Positions 1 to 7,378 of a stretch of DNA of 39,571 bases are shown one piece after another. The notes under the pieces were generated by a model, which worked only from the letters and a program-made list of their open reading frames with translations, ran no database searches and had not been told where the DNA came from. The stretch spans positions 1 through 39,571 of the forward strand of contig NZ_MQMG01000035.1 in the NCBI RefSeq assembly GCF_001908025.1, in the 5' to 3' direction. A program made the translations under genes and the position numbers. Every line of letters begins with the position of its first letter. Positions within the stretch are counted from its first letter, which is position 1. This DNA comes from Geobacillus proteiniphilus (GTDB taxonomy: Bacteria > Bacillota > Bacilli > Bacillales > Anoxybacillaceae).

Positions 1-85
1 TAAAAAAGTAGGGGGGGAGGAGAAGGAGTTTGGCCGCGGAGAGCGAATATCATACGATGAATTCGATGCCGCAAGGAGGGGAAAC

Positions 86-988
86 GTGGCTAAACCGCGA
101 ATCGATCACGACCGGTTGTTCAAAGAGCTGCTGTCGACGTTTTTCGAAGAGTTTTTGCTTCTTTTCTTTCCCAACGTGTACGAGCACATCGACGTTCACC
201 ACCTTTCTTTCCTCTCAGAAGAACTGTTTACCGACGTGACGGCCGGAGAGAAGCACCGCGTCGATTTGTTGGTGGAAACGAAGATGAAAGGGGAAGACGG
301 GCTCGTCATCGTTCACGTCGAACACCAAAGCTACGCACAGCGGACCTTCCCCGAGCGAATGTTCCTCTACTTCAGCCGCTTGTTTCAAAAATACCGCCGC
401 CGCATTCTTCCGATCGCCATCTTCAGCTATGATGAACACCACGATGAACCTTCCTCATTGGTCGTCCAGTTTCCGTTTTTGACCGTTCTCGACTTCCGCT
501 TTCTGACGGTGGAGCTGCGCAAACTGCCGTGGCGCGCGTACATCCGCCATGACAATCCCGTCGCCGCTGCCTTGTTAAGCAAAATGGGGTATAATGAAGA
601 AGAAAAGGTCGAAGTGAAAAAAGAATTTTTGCGCATGCTCGTCCGCCTTGAGCTCGATGAGGCGAAACAGCGGCTGTTGTTCGGTTTTTTTGAAACGTAT
701 TTGCGGTTGTCCGAAGAGGAGGAAGCCAAACTGCGAAACGAGGTGAGCCAAATGGAAACGAAGGAAGCGAAGCAAGTGATGGAGCTCATCGTCTCGTACG
801 AACAGCGGGGAATGGAAAAGGGAATTCAACAAGGAGTCAAACAAGGGATGAAGCAAGGGCGCCAAAAAGGGATTGAGGAAGGGAAGCTCGACGTGGTGAA
901 GAGAATGCTGGCGAAAGGGTACGATGTCGACACGATCCACGAACTGACCGGGCTGCCGGTTGAGAAGATCGAACGGGTGAAGGGGTAA
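86..988 (+). CDS. Rpn family PD-(D/E)XK nuclease / putative transposase-like protein
   Basis: The 300-residue product resembles the Rpn (recombination-promoting nuclease; YhgA-like) family, long annotated as putative transposases and now known as PD-(D/E)XK endonucleases. The N-terminal half shows the family pattern: HDRLFKELL near residue 9, then an acidic residue before HRVDLLVE (about 57-65) and VIVHVEHQ (about 74-81), giving the D...ExQ-like catalytic layout. The C-terminus is a charged helix with repeated G-x3-G units (GMEKGIQQGVKQGMKQGRQ), typical of Rpn/DUF4351 relatives. The GTG start is chosen because GCAAGGAGG (71-79) lies 6 bases upstream. It is monocistronic and lies about 200 bp upstream of a CRISPR array on the same strand. 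Such genes occur in many copies in Geobacillus and are often accessory. A function in DNA mobility or defence is inference from the family. Confidence 0.8.
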   Translation: MAKPRIDHDRLFKELLSTFFEEFLLLFFPNVYEHIDVHHLSFLSEELFTDVTAGEKHRVDLLVETKMKGEDGLVIVHVEHQSYAQRTFPERMFLYFSRLFQKYRRRILPIAIFSYDEHHDEPSSLVVQFPFLTVLDFRFLTVELRKLPWRAYIRHDNPVAAALLSKMGYNEEEKVEVKKEFLRMLVRLELDEAKQRLLFGFFETYLRLSEEEEAKLRNEVSQMETKEAKQVMELIVSYEQRGMEKGIQQGVKQGMKQGRQKGIEEGKLDVVKRMLAKGYDVDTIHELTGLPVEKIERVKG

Positions 989-1008
989 GCAGAGCAGACT
1001 CTTCGCCG

Positions 1009-1189
1009 TCGAGCCTCACATTGTCGTCGACCCCCAATCGTGCAAAAACCCCGGGGGATCGACGACAATGGTTTTTGGCGCCCTAAACCTACAGCCATCG
1101 AGGCTGAAAGCCATTGACAGAATTTTTGAAACGTGATATTCTGAAAACAGCGCTAGATCGAAATGCTTGATACAACAAGCATTTTTTGG
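1009..1189 (+). promoter_or_regulatory. Putative CRISPR leader with long hairpin
   Basis: This non-coding stretch separates the Rpn gene from the first CRISPR repeat. It contains a strong inverted repeat: CATTGTCGTCGA-CCCCC (about 1018-1034) pairs with GGGGG-ATCGACGACAATG (about 1053-1070), with an A-rich/CCCC loop. The 3' part (1110-1189) is AT-richer and ends TTTTTTGG directly at repeat 1. Its place at the array end opposite the damaged repeat, and the repeat orientation, make it the leader. Promoter elements were not clearly identified. Leader function is inference; the hairpin is seen directly. Confidence 0.6.
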
Positions 1190-2600
1190 GTTTTTATCGT
1201 ACCTATGAGGGATTGAAACGCTTTTTCCAATTCATCTGCAAGCTGGTTGTATTCTGCGTTTTTATCGTACCTATGAGGGATTGAAACACGTCCCGGATCT
1301 GCGTTTTCCATACATACTCGATCACGTTTTTATCGTACCTATGAGGGATTGAAACAAGAGATATTTTCGAAGCGTTTCCTTTGTGGTTGGCGTTTTTATC
1401 GTACCTATGAGGGATTGAAACCAATGCGGGAATTGTGGTGGACATAAAATGCAGGGGTCGTTTTTATCGTACCTATGAGGGATTGAAACACCTCTTTCGC
1501 AACGATGTTGTTCACATCATCTTGCGTGTTTTTATCGTACCTATGAGGGATTGAAACATCCACTTTTCCGCGTCTACACGGCACAAGAGGCAGGTTTTTA
1601 TCGTACCTATGAGGGATTGAAACACTCGAATGCGTTCCGTATCAGTTCCGTAAGCCTCGTTTTTATCGTACCTATGAGGGATTGAAACAAAAAGCACAGA
1701 AGGAAAAAGAAAAAAGAGGAGTGGATGTTTTTATCGTACCTATGAGGGATTGAAACTTGAAGAATTGTACTAACTCACAGGTTAGCGACTTTGTGTTTTT
1801 ATCGTACCTATGAGGGATTGAAACTACATAAAGATGTTGTCATTGGTGAGAATGCCCGTAGTTTTTATCGTACCTATGAGGGATTGAAACGCTGGAACGT
1901 CGATGACAAGTGGAAACGTGTGGCTCGTTTTTATCGTACCTATGAGGGATTGAAACTGTCCCATTCGAGTCCAACGGGCGTATTCATTTACCAACGTTTT
2001 TATCGTACCTATGAGGGATTGAAACCAAGAACGCCTTGCCATTTTGATGCAGACCGTGGACGTTTTTATCGTACCTATGAGGGATTGAAACGACGAACTG
2101 ATCGATGCAGTTGAGGGCGAACCCGACGTTTTTATCGTACCTATGAGGGATTGAAACACCAATGCCACTTCGTTAAAGGAAAGCCAGCTGATGTTTTTAT
2201 CGTACCTATGAGGGATTGAAACCCATCCGCTCGGCTTCCTGATGCAGCGCAAAAATATAGGTTTTTATCGTACCTATGAGGGATTGAAACCATTGATGAA
2301 ATCCGCTTCCCTCTCACCCTGCTGGTTCGTTTTTATCGTACCTATGAGGGATTGAAACTTCTGTGGTCATTTCACTCGGATTGATTTAGCGATGTTTTTA
2401 TCGTACCTATGAGGGATTGAAACTTCAATCAGACGGTGCAACAAATGAATGCCGACCCGAGTTTTTATCGTACCTATGAGGGATTGAAACTTGAGAAGCC
2501 ATTCAATGAAATACCGTTCCTTCACGTTTTTATCGTACCTATGAGGGATTGAAACAGCTTGGTTCAGCTTGTCCAACTCGGCCGTAATGCGTGTTTTTAT
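1190..2600 (+). CRISPR. CRISPR array, 21 intact 30-bp repeats plus a truncated 22nd
   Basis: The repeat is 30 bp, starting GTTTTTATCG, with TACCTATGAGG in the middle and ending GATTGAAAC. Intact copies start at 1190, 1258, 1326, 1392, 1460, 1528, 1594, 1659, 1727, 1795, 1861, 1927, 1996, 2062, 2128, 2193, 2261, 2329, 2394, 2461 and 2526. All look identical by eye. Spacers are 35-39 bp and all different, 21 in total counting the one before the broken copy. The ATTGAAAC end matches the crRNA 5' tag of type I-B and type III systems, so transcription is left to right. The last copy (2593-2600) keeps only GTTTTTAT before an IS605-type sequence begins. No cas gene lies in the window, so the processing machinery must be elsewhere. 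ORFs through the array are artefacts of the repeat. Confidence 0.97.
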
Positions 2601-2664
2601 AAAATCGCGAGCGAGAAAACCCACTTCTTCAGATGTGGGATGAAAGAAGGAGGGAGGTGAAAAG
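2601..2664 (+). mobile_element. Left end of IS605/IS1341-type element
   Basis: Directly after the truncated CRISPR repeat comes a sequence with a hairpin, CCCACTTCTTCAGATGTGGG (about 2619-2638), followed by GATGAAAG and a purine-rich ribosome site. Subterminal hairpins of this style are typical of IS200/IS605-family ends recognised by Y1 transposases. The same pattern (GAGAAA-CCCA ... TGGGATGAA) recurs in the remnant at 18769-19010 on the other strand. The boundary at 2600/2601 falls after TTTAT, a pentanucleotide reported as the target/TAM of some Geobacillus TnpB elements. No right end is present nearby, so the element is incomplete. Confidence 0.65.
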
Positions 2665-2880
2665 ATGCCCACGATCACCTTAAAATTGGAGCTTTACAAA
2701 CCAACGAAAGCCAAGCAAGAGATGTATGAGAAGATGTCCGACATCAACACCCAATTTGCCAATTGGCTGTTGAATCATCCCGAGCTGAATCAAGCGACGA
2801 GCAAACTATTTAAAGCGTTTTCGTCGCAACGGTTTCCTTCTGCCATCGCTTGCCAGACCATTCGAGATGTAAAGTTTCAA
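2665..2880 (+). pseudogene. tnpB: Truncated TnpB (IS605 OrfB, RNA-guided nuclease), N-terminal stub
   Basis: The first 72 residues (MPTITLKLELYKPTKAK ... FPSAIACQTIRDVKFQ) look like the N-terminus of Geobacillus IS1341-type TnpB proteins, which run to about 370-420 residues. After about residue 72 the similarity stops: the frame continues to a stop at 3021 through DNA that is antisense to an MFS transporter fragment. The RuvC motifs and zinc ribbon are therefore missing and the product cannot be an active nuclease. The ATG is preceded by GGAGGGAGGTGA. The truncation looks like a deletion or recombination joining the stub to unrelated DNA. Assignment rests on recognition of the family, not a search. 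Confidence 0.7.
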
Positions 2881-2896
2881 AGGATGGCCGAAATTC

Positions 2897-3225
2897 AGAC
2901 GCCATTTCCGATTCCTTCAAAAAATGACATGAAGCTAATCGATTTAGCGTGCACATTTCTCCAAGTGTATTCCCATCCTAGACTGATCGAAAGGAGAAAG
3001 TTCTTTAGGCCTTTGCCTTGAGCCGTCTTCTTCTTTGTATGTTCTTGTATATGCAACAGAAACATGAGAATGCTTGAGACGACATAGAAAAATAAGGTGA
3101 TATTGATTAAAAGGAACGGCGACCCTACACTGACAATCAAACTCCCGATCGGCCATGCGCTAAGTTTGATGAATTGGTCTAACGTGTTTAAAAAACTGTT
3201 GGCTTTCAAGATTCCCTCCTTACAG
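2897..3225 (-). pseudogene. Internal fragment of an MFS transporter gene
   Basis: On the minus strand an open stretch encodes KEGILKANSFLNTLDQ followed by two hydrophobic segments (WPIGSLIVSVGSPFLL and ITLFFYVVSSILMFLL), a basic loop, and ends FFEGIGNGV. This order fits the middle of an MFS exporter: the KANS..NT motif after TM4, TM5-TM6, the central loop, then the start of TM7. Both ends are missing. At the right the frame loses resemblance near 3225; at the left it stops abruptly at the join with the tnpB stub. No full transporter gene is nearby. It is a decayed relic, useful for marking the deletion junction. Confidence 0.6.
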
Positions 3226-3337
3226 AATGCGTTTGATCGAGTCCGATTGTTTTTGAGGTCGTCTGAGGCGAATGAAACGGACCGACGTACAGAAATGTCT
3301 AACGATTCAGTGTCGGAGACTAAAGCAGAGGAAAGAA
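3226..3337. other. Intergenic stretch with no recognisable gene
   Basis: About 110 bases lie between the MFS relic and the pckA terminator. Short open frames cross it on both strands, but none has a ribosome site or recognisable motif. It may be eroded flank of the transporter gene. Confidence 0.5.
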
Positions 3338-3382
3338 CAGAAAACCCGGCCGGACAGGAGCTGTTCCCTGTCCGGCCGGGTT
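3338..3382 (-). terminator. Rho-independent terminator of pckA
   Basis: A near-perfect 15-bp stem (AACCCGGCCGGACAG at 3343-3357 with its complement at 3368-3382) lies just past the pckA stop codon. On the minus strand it is followed by TTTTCTGTTCTTT. Confidence 0.93.
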
Positions 3383-3386
3383 CTTG

Positions 3387-4973
3387 TTAAACGAGCGGTC
3401 CGCCGAGTTTTTCAATGGACGGATCGATGTGGGCGAATTTTTGGAAGTTGGCGCGGAACTTTTGCGCCAGCTCTTTTGCTTTTTGTTCGTATGCTTGTTT
3501 GTCGGCCCATGTGTTTTGCGGCTGCAGGACGTCATCCGGCACGCCCGGGACGCGGGTTGGGATGGCGAGGCCGAAAATCGGGTCTTGCACCGTTTCGACG
3601 TTGTCCAGCTCCCCTTCGACGGCGGCTTGCACCATCGCCCGGGTGTAGGCGAGCTTCATGCGGCTGCCGACGCCGTACGGTCCCCCTGTCCAGCCGGTGT
3701 TGACCAAAAAGACGCGGACGTTGTGTTCGGCGATTTTTTGCCCGAGCATTTCCGCGTATTCGACGGCCGGGCGCGGCAAAAACGGTGCGCCAAAGCATGT
3801 CGAGAACGTCGCTTCCGGTTCGGTGACGCCGCGTTCGGTGCCGGCGAGTTTGCTTGTGTAGCCGCTTAAGAAATGGTACATCGCTTGTTCGCGCGTCAGC
3901 TTGCTGATCGGCGGCAGGACGCCGAACGCATCAGCCGTCAAAAACACGATCGTGGACGGGTGGCCGGCGACGCTCGGGTCGATGATGTTTTGGATCGCTT
4001 GAAGCGGGTAGGCGGCGCGCGTGTTTTCCGTCAGCGTGCCGTCGTCGTAATTGGGCACCCGCGTCGCGTCATCGAGAACGACGTTTTCGAGCACCGCGCC
4101 GAAACCGATGGCGTCAAAAATTTGCGGCTCTTTCTCGCGCGACAAGTTGATGCATTTCGCATAGCAGCCGCCTTCGATGTTGAAAATGCCGCGGCTTGAC
4201 CAGCCGTGTTCATCATCGCCGATCAAGCGGCGGTTCGGGTCGGTCGAGAGCGTCGTTTTTCCCGTTCCCGACAAGCCGAAAAAGAGGGCGACGTCGCCTT
4301 CCTGGCCGACGTTGGCCGAGCAGTGCATCGGCAGGATGCCTTGTTCCGGCAGCAAATAGTTCATCACCGAGAAAATCGATTTTTTCATTTCGCCGGCATA
4401 CTCGGTGCCGCCGATCAACACGGTGCGCCGTTCAAACGAGATGATGATGAACGCTTCCGAGCGCGTGCCGTCGACTTTCGGGTCGGCTTTAAAGTTCGGC
4501 GCGCAAATCACCGTAAATTGCGGCTCATGCGCGGCGAGCTCCTCGGCGCTCGGCCGGATGAACAGCTGATGGACGAACAAGTTGTGCCAGGCGAATTCGT
4601 TGACGACTTGAATCGGCAACCGGTATTTCGGATCGGCGCCGGCAAAGCCTTTAAACACGAACAGTTCATCTTTATTCATTAAATAGTCGAGCACTTTGTC
4701 GTACAGTTTATCAAACGTCTCCGGAGACATCGGCTGGTTGACCGCTCCCCAGTCGATCGTTTGCTTCGTTGACGGTTCTTCGACGATGTATTTGTCTTTC
4801 GGCGACCGCCCCGTGTACTTGCCGGTTGTCACCGCGACGGCCCCGGTGTGCGTCAGCCGGCCTTCATTCCGCTGCAGCACTTTCTCGACGAGCTCGGCAA
4901 CGGACAGTTGATGATGCACGTACGGTTTTTGTAGCAATAAATCAAGCTTATTTGTCATGTTTGCGATCCCCAT
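3387..4973 (-). CDS. pckA: Phosphoenolpyruvate carboxykinase (ATP)
   Basis: PckA converts oxaloacetate and ATP to phosphoenolpyruvate, ADP and CO2, the first committed step of gluconeogenesis (cytosolic). The 528-residue product is the usual family length. Visible motifs include TGRSPKDKY near the N-terminus, the kinase-1 motif GLSGTGKTT (about 233-241), and the substrate/metal-binding stretch around [11 protein letters not shown] just before it. The start ATG at 4973 (MGIANMTNK) is chosen because AAGGCAGG lies about 8 bases upstream; an in-frame ATG 15 bases downstream (MTNK) is a possible alternative, and a longer frame reaches 5003. The gene is divergent from metK, as in B. subtilis. A CcpN-like operator overlaps the -10 box, which fits repression during glycolytic growth. 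It ends at a strong terminator. Confidence 0.97.
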   Translation of the reverse strand: MGIANMTNKLDLLLQKPYVHHQLSVAELVEKVLQRNEGRLTHTGAVAVTTGKYTGRSPKDKYIVEEPSTKQTIDWGAVNQPMSPETFDKLYDKVLDYLMNKDELFVFKGFAGADPKYRLPIQVVNEFAWHNLFVHQLFIRPSAEELAAHEPQFTVICAPNFKADPKVDGTRSEAFIIISFERRTVLIGGTEYAGEMKKSIFSVMNYLLPEQGILPMHCSANVGQEGDVALFFGLSGTGKTTLSTDPNRRLIGDDEHGWSSRGIFNIEGGCYAKCINLSREKEPQIFDAIGFGAVLENVVLDDATRVPNYDDGTLTENTRAAYPLQAIQNIIDPSVAGHPSTIVFLTADAFGVLPPISKLTREQAMYHFLSGYTSKLAGTERGVTEPEATFSTCFGAPFLPRPAVEYAEMLGQKIAEHNVRVFLVNTGWTGGPYGVGSRMKLAYTRAMVQAAVEGELDNVETVQDPIFGLAIPTRVPGVPDDVLQPQNTWADKQAYEQKAKELAQKFRANFQKFAHIDPSIEKLGGPLV

Positions 4974-5013
4974 ATCCAAAACCTGCCTTCTTTTTGTAAT
5001 CACTCTTGAAAAT

Positions 5014-5041
5014 AGTATAACACATTTTTATTAATAGTCCA
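5014..5041 (-). promoter_or_regulatory. pckA promoter overlapped by a CcpN-like operator
   Basis: Reading the minus strand, TGGACT (5036-5041), a 16-base spacer and TATACT (5014-5019) form a SigA-type promoter about 40 bases before the pckA start. The -10 box lies inside TGTGTTATACT (5014-5024), which fits the published CcpN consensus TRTGHYATAYW at every position. In B. subtilis, CcpN represses pckA and gapB on glucose. A ccpN gene is not in this window. Confidence 0.65.
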
Positions 5042-5145
5042 TACTAATTGTGTGGGTTTTTCAAACTTTATTTTTCCCATTGTGTTGATTGCCTTGAGGA
5101 AAGAATTTTCGCGGCTGGAAATGATAAAAAATGAATTTCTATAGT

Positions 5146-5174
5146 TGACTTTGCCGATTCCGTTGCGATATGAT
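5146..5174 (+). promoter_or_regulatory. metK promoter
   Basis: TTGACT (5146-5151), a 17-base spacer and TATGAT (5169-5174) form a good SigA promoter. Transcription would begin near 5181, just before the SAM riboswitch. Confidence 0.8.
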
Positions 5175-5191
5175 AAGTCATTGAACGGATA

Positions 5192-5307
5192 CTCTTATCC
5201 CGAGCCGGTGGAGGGACAGGCCCGATGAAGCCCAGCAACCGTCACAACTGTACATGTGTGAAATGGTGCTAACCTGTGGCAAGGCGCAGTCCTTGAACGA
5301 TAAGAGT
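5192..5307 (+). ncRNA. SAM-I (S-box) riboswitch
   Basis: The conserved S-box core is present: CTCTTATCCCGAGCCGGTGGAGGGA, split as P1 strand CTCTTATC (from 5192), GAG(C)CGGTGGAGGGAC, GATGAAGCCCAGCAACC (kink-turn and pseudoknot region), GGTGCTAACC and a closing P1 strand GATAAGAG (about 5299-5306). It sits upstream of metK and is followed by a terminator stem. High SAM should favour the aptamer fold and termination, giving feedback on SAM synthetase. Confidence 0.97.
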
Positions 5308-5332
5308 GAAAGGAAGCAATACGATTGCCCTG

Positions 5333-5367
5333 ACCTTTCCTCAGCCGTTACAGGAAAGGTTTTTTAT
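5333..5367 (+). terminator. SAM riboswitch expression-platform terminator
   Basis: ACCTTTCCT (5333-5341) pairs with AGGAAAGGT (5352-5360), followed by TTTTTTAT. It lies between the S-box aptamer and the metK start, as expected for transcription-attenuation S-box leaders. Confidence 0.92.
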
Positions 5368-5435
5368 ATTGCGAAGGGAAAAAGGGAAATGAGTTCCGTG
5401 TCGCCACATTATGCCAAGAGGAGGAAACAAACCGA

Positions 5436-6647
5436 ATGTCAGCCAAACGCCGCTTGTTTACTTCAGAGTCTGTGACGGAAGGACATCCGGATAAAATTTG
5501 CGACCAAATTTCCGACGCCATTTTGGATGCCATTTTGGAAAAAGACCCGAACGCCCGCGTCGCCTGCGAAACGAGCGTCACGACCGGGCTGGTGCTCGTG
5601 AGCGGGGAAATCACGACATCAACATACGTGGACATTCCGCGCATCGTCCGCGATACGGTTCGCGAAATCGGCTACACGCGCGCCAAATACGGATTTGACG
5701 CCGATACGTGCGCGGTGCTGACGTCGATTGACGAACAATCGCCGGACATTGCGATGGGGGTTGACCGGGCGCTCGAGGCGCGCGAAGGTCAGATGACTGA
5801 CGAGGAAATTGAAGCGATCGGCGCCGGCGACCAAGGGTTGATGTTTGGGTTCGCTTGCAATGAGACGGAAGAATTGATGCCGCTGCCGATTTCGCTTGCG
5901 CACCGCTTGGCGCGCCGATTGGCGGAAGTGCGCAAAACGGACGTCTTGCCGTACTTGCGGCCGGACGGGAAAACGCAAGTGACGATCGAATACGATGAAA
6001 ACGGCAAACCGGTGCGCGTCGATACGATCGTCGTTTCCGCGCAGCATCATCCGGAAATTACGCAGGACCAAATCCAACGCGACATTAAAGAACAGGTCAT
6101 CAAGCCGGTCGTGCCCGCGGAGCTGCTTGATGAGGACACGAAATATTTCATCAACCCGACAGGACGGTTTGTCATCGGCGGTCCGCAAGGGGATGCTGGG
6201 TTGACGGGGCGGAAAATCATCGTCGATACGTACGGCGGCTACGCTCGCCACGGCGGTGGCGCGTTCTCGGGCAAAGATCCGACGAAAGTCGACCGCTCGG
6301 CGGCGTATGCGGCCCGCTATGTCGCGAAAAACATCGTCGCGGCAGGACTGGCCGACAAATGCGAAGTGCAGCTTGCCTACGCGATCGGCGTCGCCCGCCC
6401 AGTTTCGATTTCGATCGATACGTTCGGCACCGGCAAAGTGTCGGAAGACATTTTGATTGAGGTCGTGCGCAACAACTTCGATCTCCGCCCGGCGGGCATC
6501 ATCAAAATGCTCGACCTTCGCCGCCCGATTTACAAACAGACGGCTGCTTACGGCCATTTTGGGCGTACGGACATCGACCTGCCGTGGGAGCGCACCGACA
6601 AAGCCGCCTTGTTGAAAGAACAAGCGCTGGCGTTGGCGGACAAGTGA
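5436..6647 (+). CDS. metK: S-adenosylmethionine synthetase
   Basis: MetK joins methionine and ATP to form S-adenosylmethionine, phosphate and diphosphate. The 403-residue product has the standard length. Motifs include [19 protein letters not shown] at the N-terminus (metal and ATP site), [12 protein letters not shown] (about 119-130) and [22 protein letters not shown] in the C-terminal half, the P-loop-like GGGAFSGKD motif. The ATG at 5436 follows GAGGAGG (5418-5424). The gene stands alone behind the SAM-I riboswitch and terminates at a hairpin shared with the convergent gene. Confidence 0.98.
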   Translation: MSAKRRLFTSESVTEGHPDKICDQISDAILDAILEKDPNARVACETSVTTGLVLVSGEITTSTYVDIPRIVRDTVREIGYTRAKYGFDADTCAVLTSIDEQSPDIAMGVDRALEAREGQMTDEEIEAIGAGDQGLMFGFACNETEELMPLPISLAHRLARRLAEVRKTDVLPYLRPDGKTQVTIEYDENGKPVRVDTIVVSAQHHPEITQDQIQRDIKEQVIKPVVPAELLDEDTKYFINPTGRFVIGGPQGDAGLTGRKIIVDTYGGYARHGGGAFSGKDPTKVDRSAAYAARYVAKNIVAAGLADKCEVQLAYAIGVARPVSISIDTFGTGKVSEDILIEVVRNNFDLRPAGIIKMLDLRRPIYKQTAAYGHFGRTDIDLPWERTDKAALLKEQALALADK

Positions 6648-6654
6648 TGAAAGA

Positions 6655-6690
6655 AAAAGAGCTGCCTGATCACGGCAGCTCTTTTTTGTT
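6655..6690. terminator. Bidirectional terminator between metK and the gamma-carbonic anhydrase gene
   Basis: AAGAGCTGCC (6657-6666) pairs with GGCAGCTCTT (6674-6683), with an A-run on the left and TTTTTTG on the right, so it can act in both directions. Its right arm overlaps the 3' end of the minus-strand gene. Confidence 0.9.
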
Positions 6691-7218
6691 GGCGCACGAT
6701 GTCCGCTGTTGCTGCAGCGCTTTGTAATACTGCCCTTTCTCAACATATTCGCGGCGGATGCGCTCCATTTCGCGGATGTCGTCTTCGGTCAGCTCGCGGA
6801 CGACTTTCGCCGGCCGGCCGAGGGCGAGTGTGTTCGGCGGAATTTTTTTGCCCGGCGGCACTAAACTGCCGGCGCCGATAAACGCGCCTTCCCCGATTTC
6901 CGCGCGGTCCAAAATGATCGAGCCCATGCCGATGAGCGCGTTTTTGCGAACGATGGCGCTGTGCAAAATGACTTGGTGGCCGACTGTTACATCGTCTTCA
7001 ATGATAAGCGGATTGTTTGGACTTTGATGCAAAATTGAGTTATCTTGAATATTGACGCGGTTGCCGATCATCGTTGGCGCCACATCGCCGCGAATGACGG
7101 TATTGAACCAAATGCTCGTCTCTTCGCCGATCACGACATCGCCGGTGATCGTCACATAGTCGGCGATAAAGGCGGAGGCGGCAATTTGCGGCGTTTTGCC
7201 TTTGTATGGGTAAATCAT
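6670..7218 (-). CDS. ytoA: Gamma-carbonic anhydrase family protein (YtoA-like)
   Basis: The 182-residue product is a left-handed beta-helix protein with hexapeptide repeats (I/V-x-x-G/D type units through the middle, such as IGEETSIWFNTVIRGD, IIEDDVTVGHQ, IGMGSIILDRAEIGEGAFIGAGSLV). The three histidines that bind zinc in gamma-carbonic anhydrases correspond to H64, H81 and H86, with NIQDNSILHQS and VTVGHQVILHSA as landmarks. A C-terminal helix follows. The start at 7218 (MIYPYKGK) is chosen because AAGAAAGGAACG precedes it and the longer frame (to 7335) lacks a site. Whether it hydrates CO2 or is an acyltransferase-like relative is not settled by sequence. The B. subtilis orthologue ytoA lies in the same neighbourhood. 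Confidence 0.9.
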   Translation of the reverse strand: MIYPYKGKTPQIAASAFIADYVTITGDVVIGEETSIWFNTVIRGDVAPTMIGNRVNIQDNSILHQSPNNPLIIEDDVTVGHQVILHSAIVRKNALIGMGSIILDRAEIGEGAFIGAGSLVPPGKKIPPNTLALGRPAKVVRELTEDDIREMERIRREYVEKGQYYKALQQQRTSCANKKELP

Positions 7219-7241
7219 CGCTTTCGTTCCTTTCTTAATGT

Positions 7242-7270
7242 AAAATAGTCCGCTCACTTTTATTTTACAA
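7242..7270 (-). promoter_or_regulatory. Candidate promoter of the ytoA-like gene
   Basis: On the minus strand, TTGTAA (7265-7270), a 17-base spacer and TATTTT (7242-7247) lie about 25-50 bases before the start codon at 7218. Confidence 0.55.
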
Positions 7271-7378
7271 AGTAAGGATCGTAAATGAAAGAGAACAGCA
7301 GCTGGATTCGTTTGCCCTGGTGATGGGGATGGCAATACTAGGAGACAAGAGCATCGTTTTTGCCCCGAGGTGAGCTGA

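Noticed and set aside
1203-2678. Open frames encoding repeated FQSLIGTIKT, VSIPHRYDKN or FYRTYEGLK motifs
   Set aside because: These are the CRISPR repeat translated in different frames; no ribosome sites or codon bias.
3097-3390. Plus-strand 97-codon frame across the MFS relic and the pckA terminator
   Set aside because: It runs through a terminator stem and is antisense to the better-supported MFS fragment.
5619-6746. A 375-codon minus-strand frame opposite metK
   Set aside because: Shadow of metK caused by GC-biased third positions; no ribosome site and an Arg/Asp/Val-rich, non-protein-like composition.
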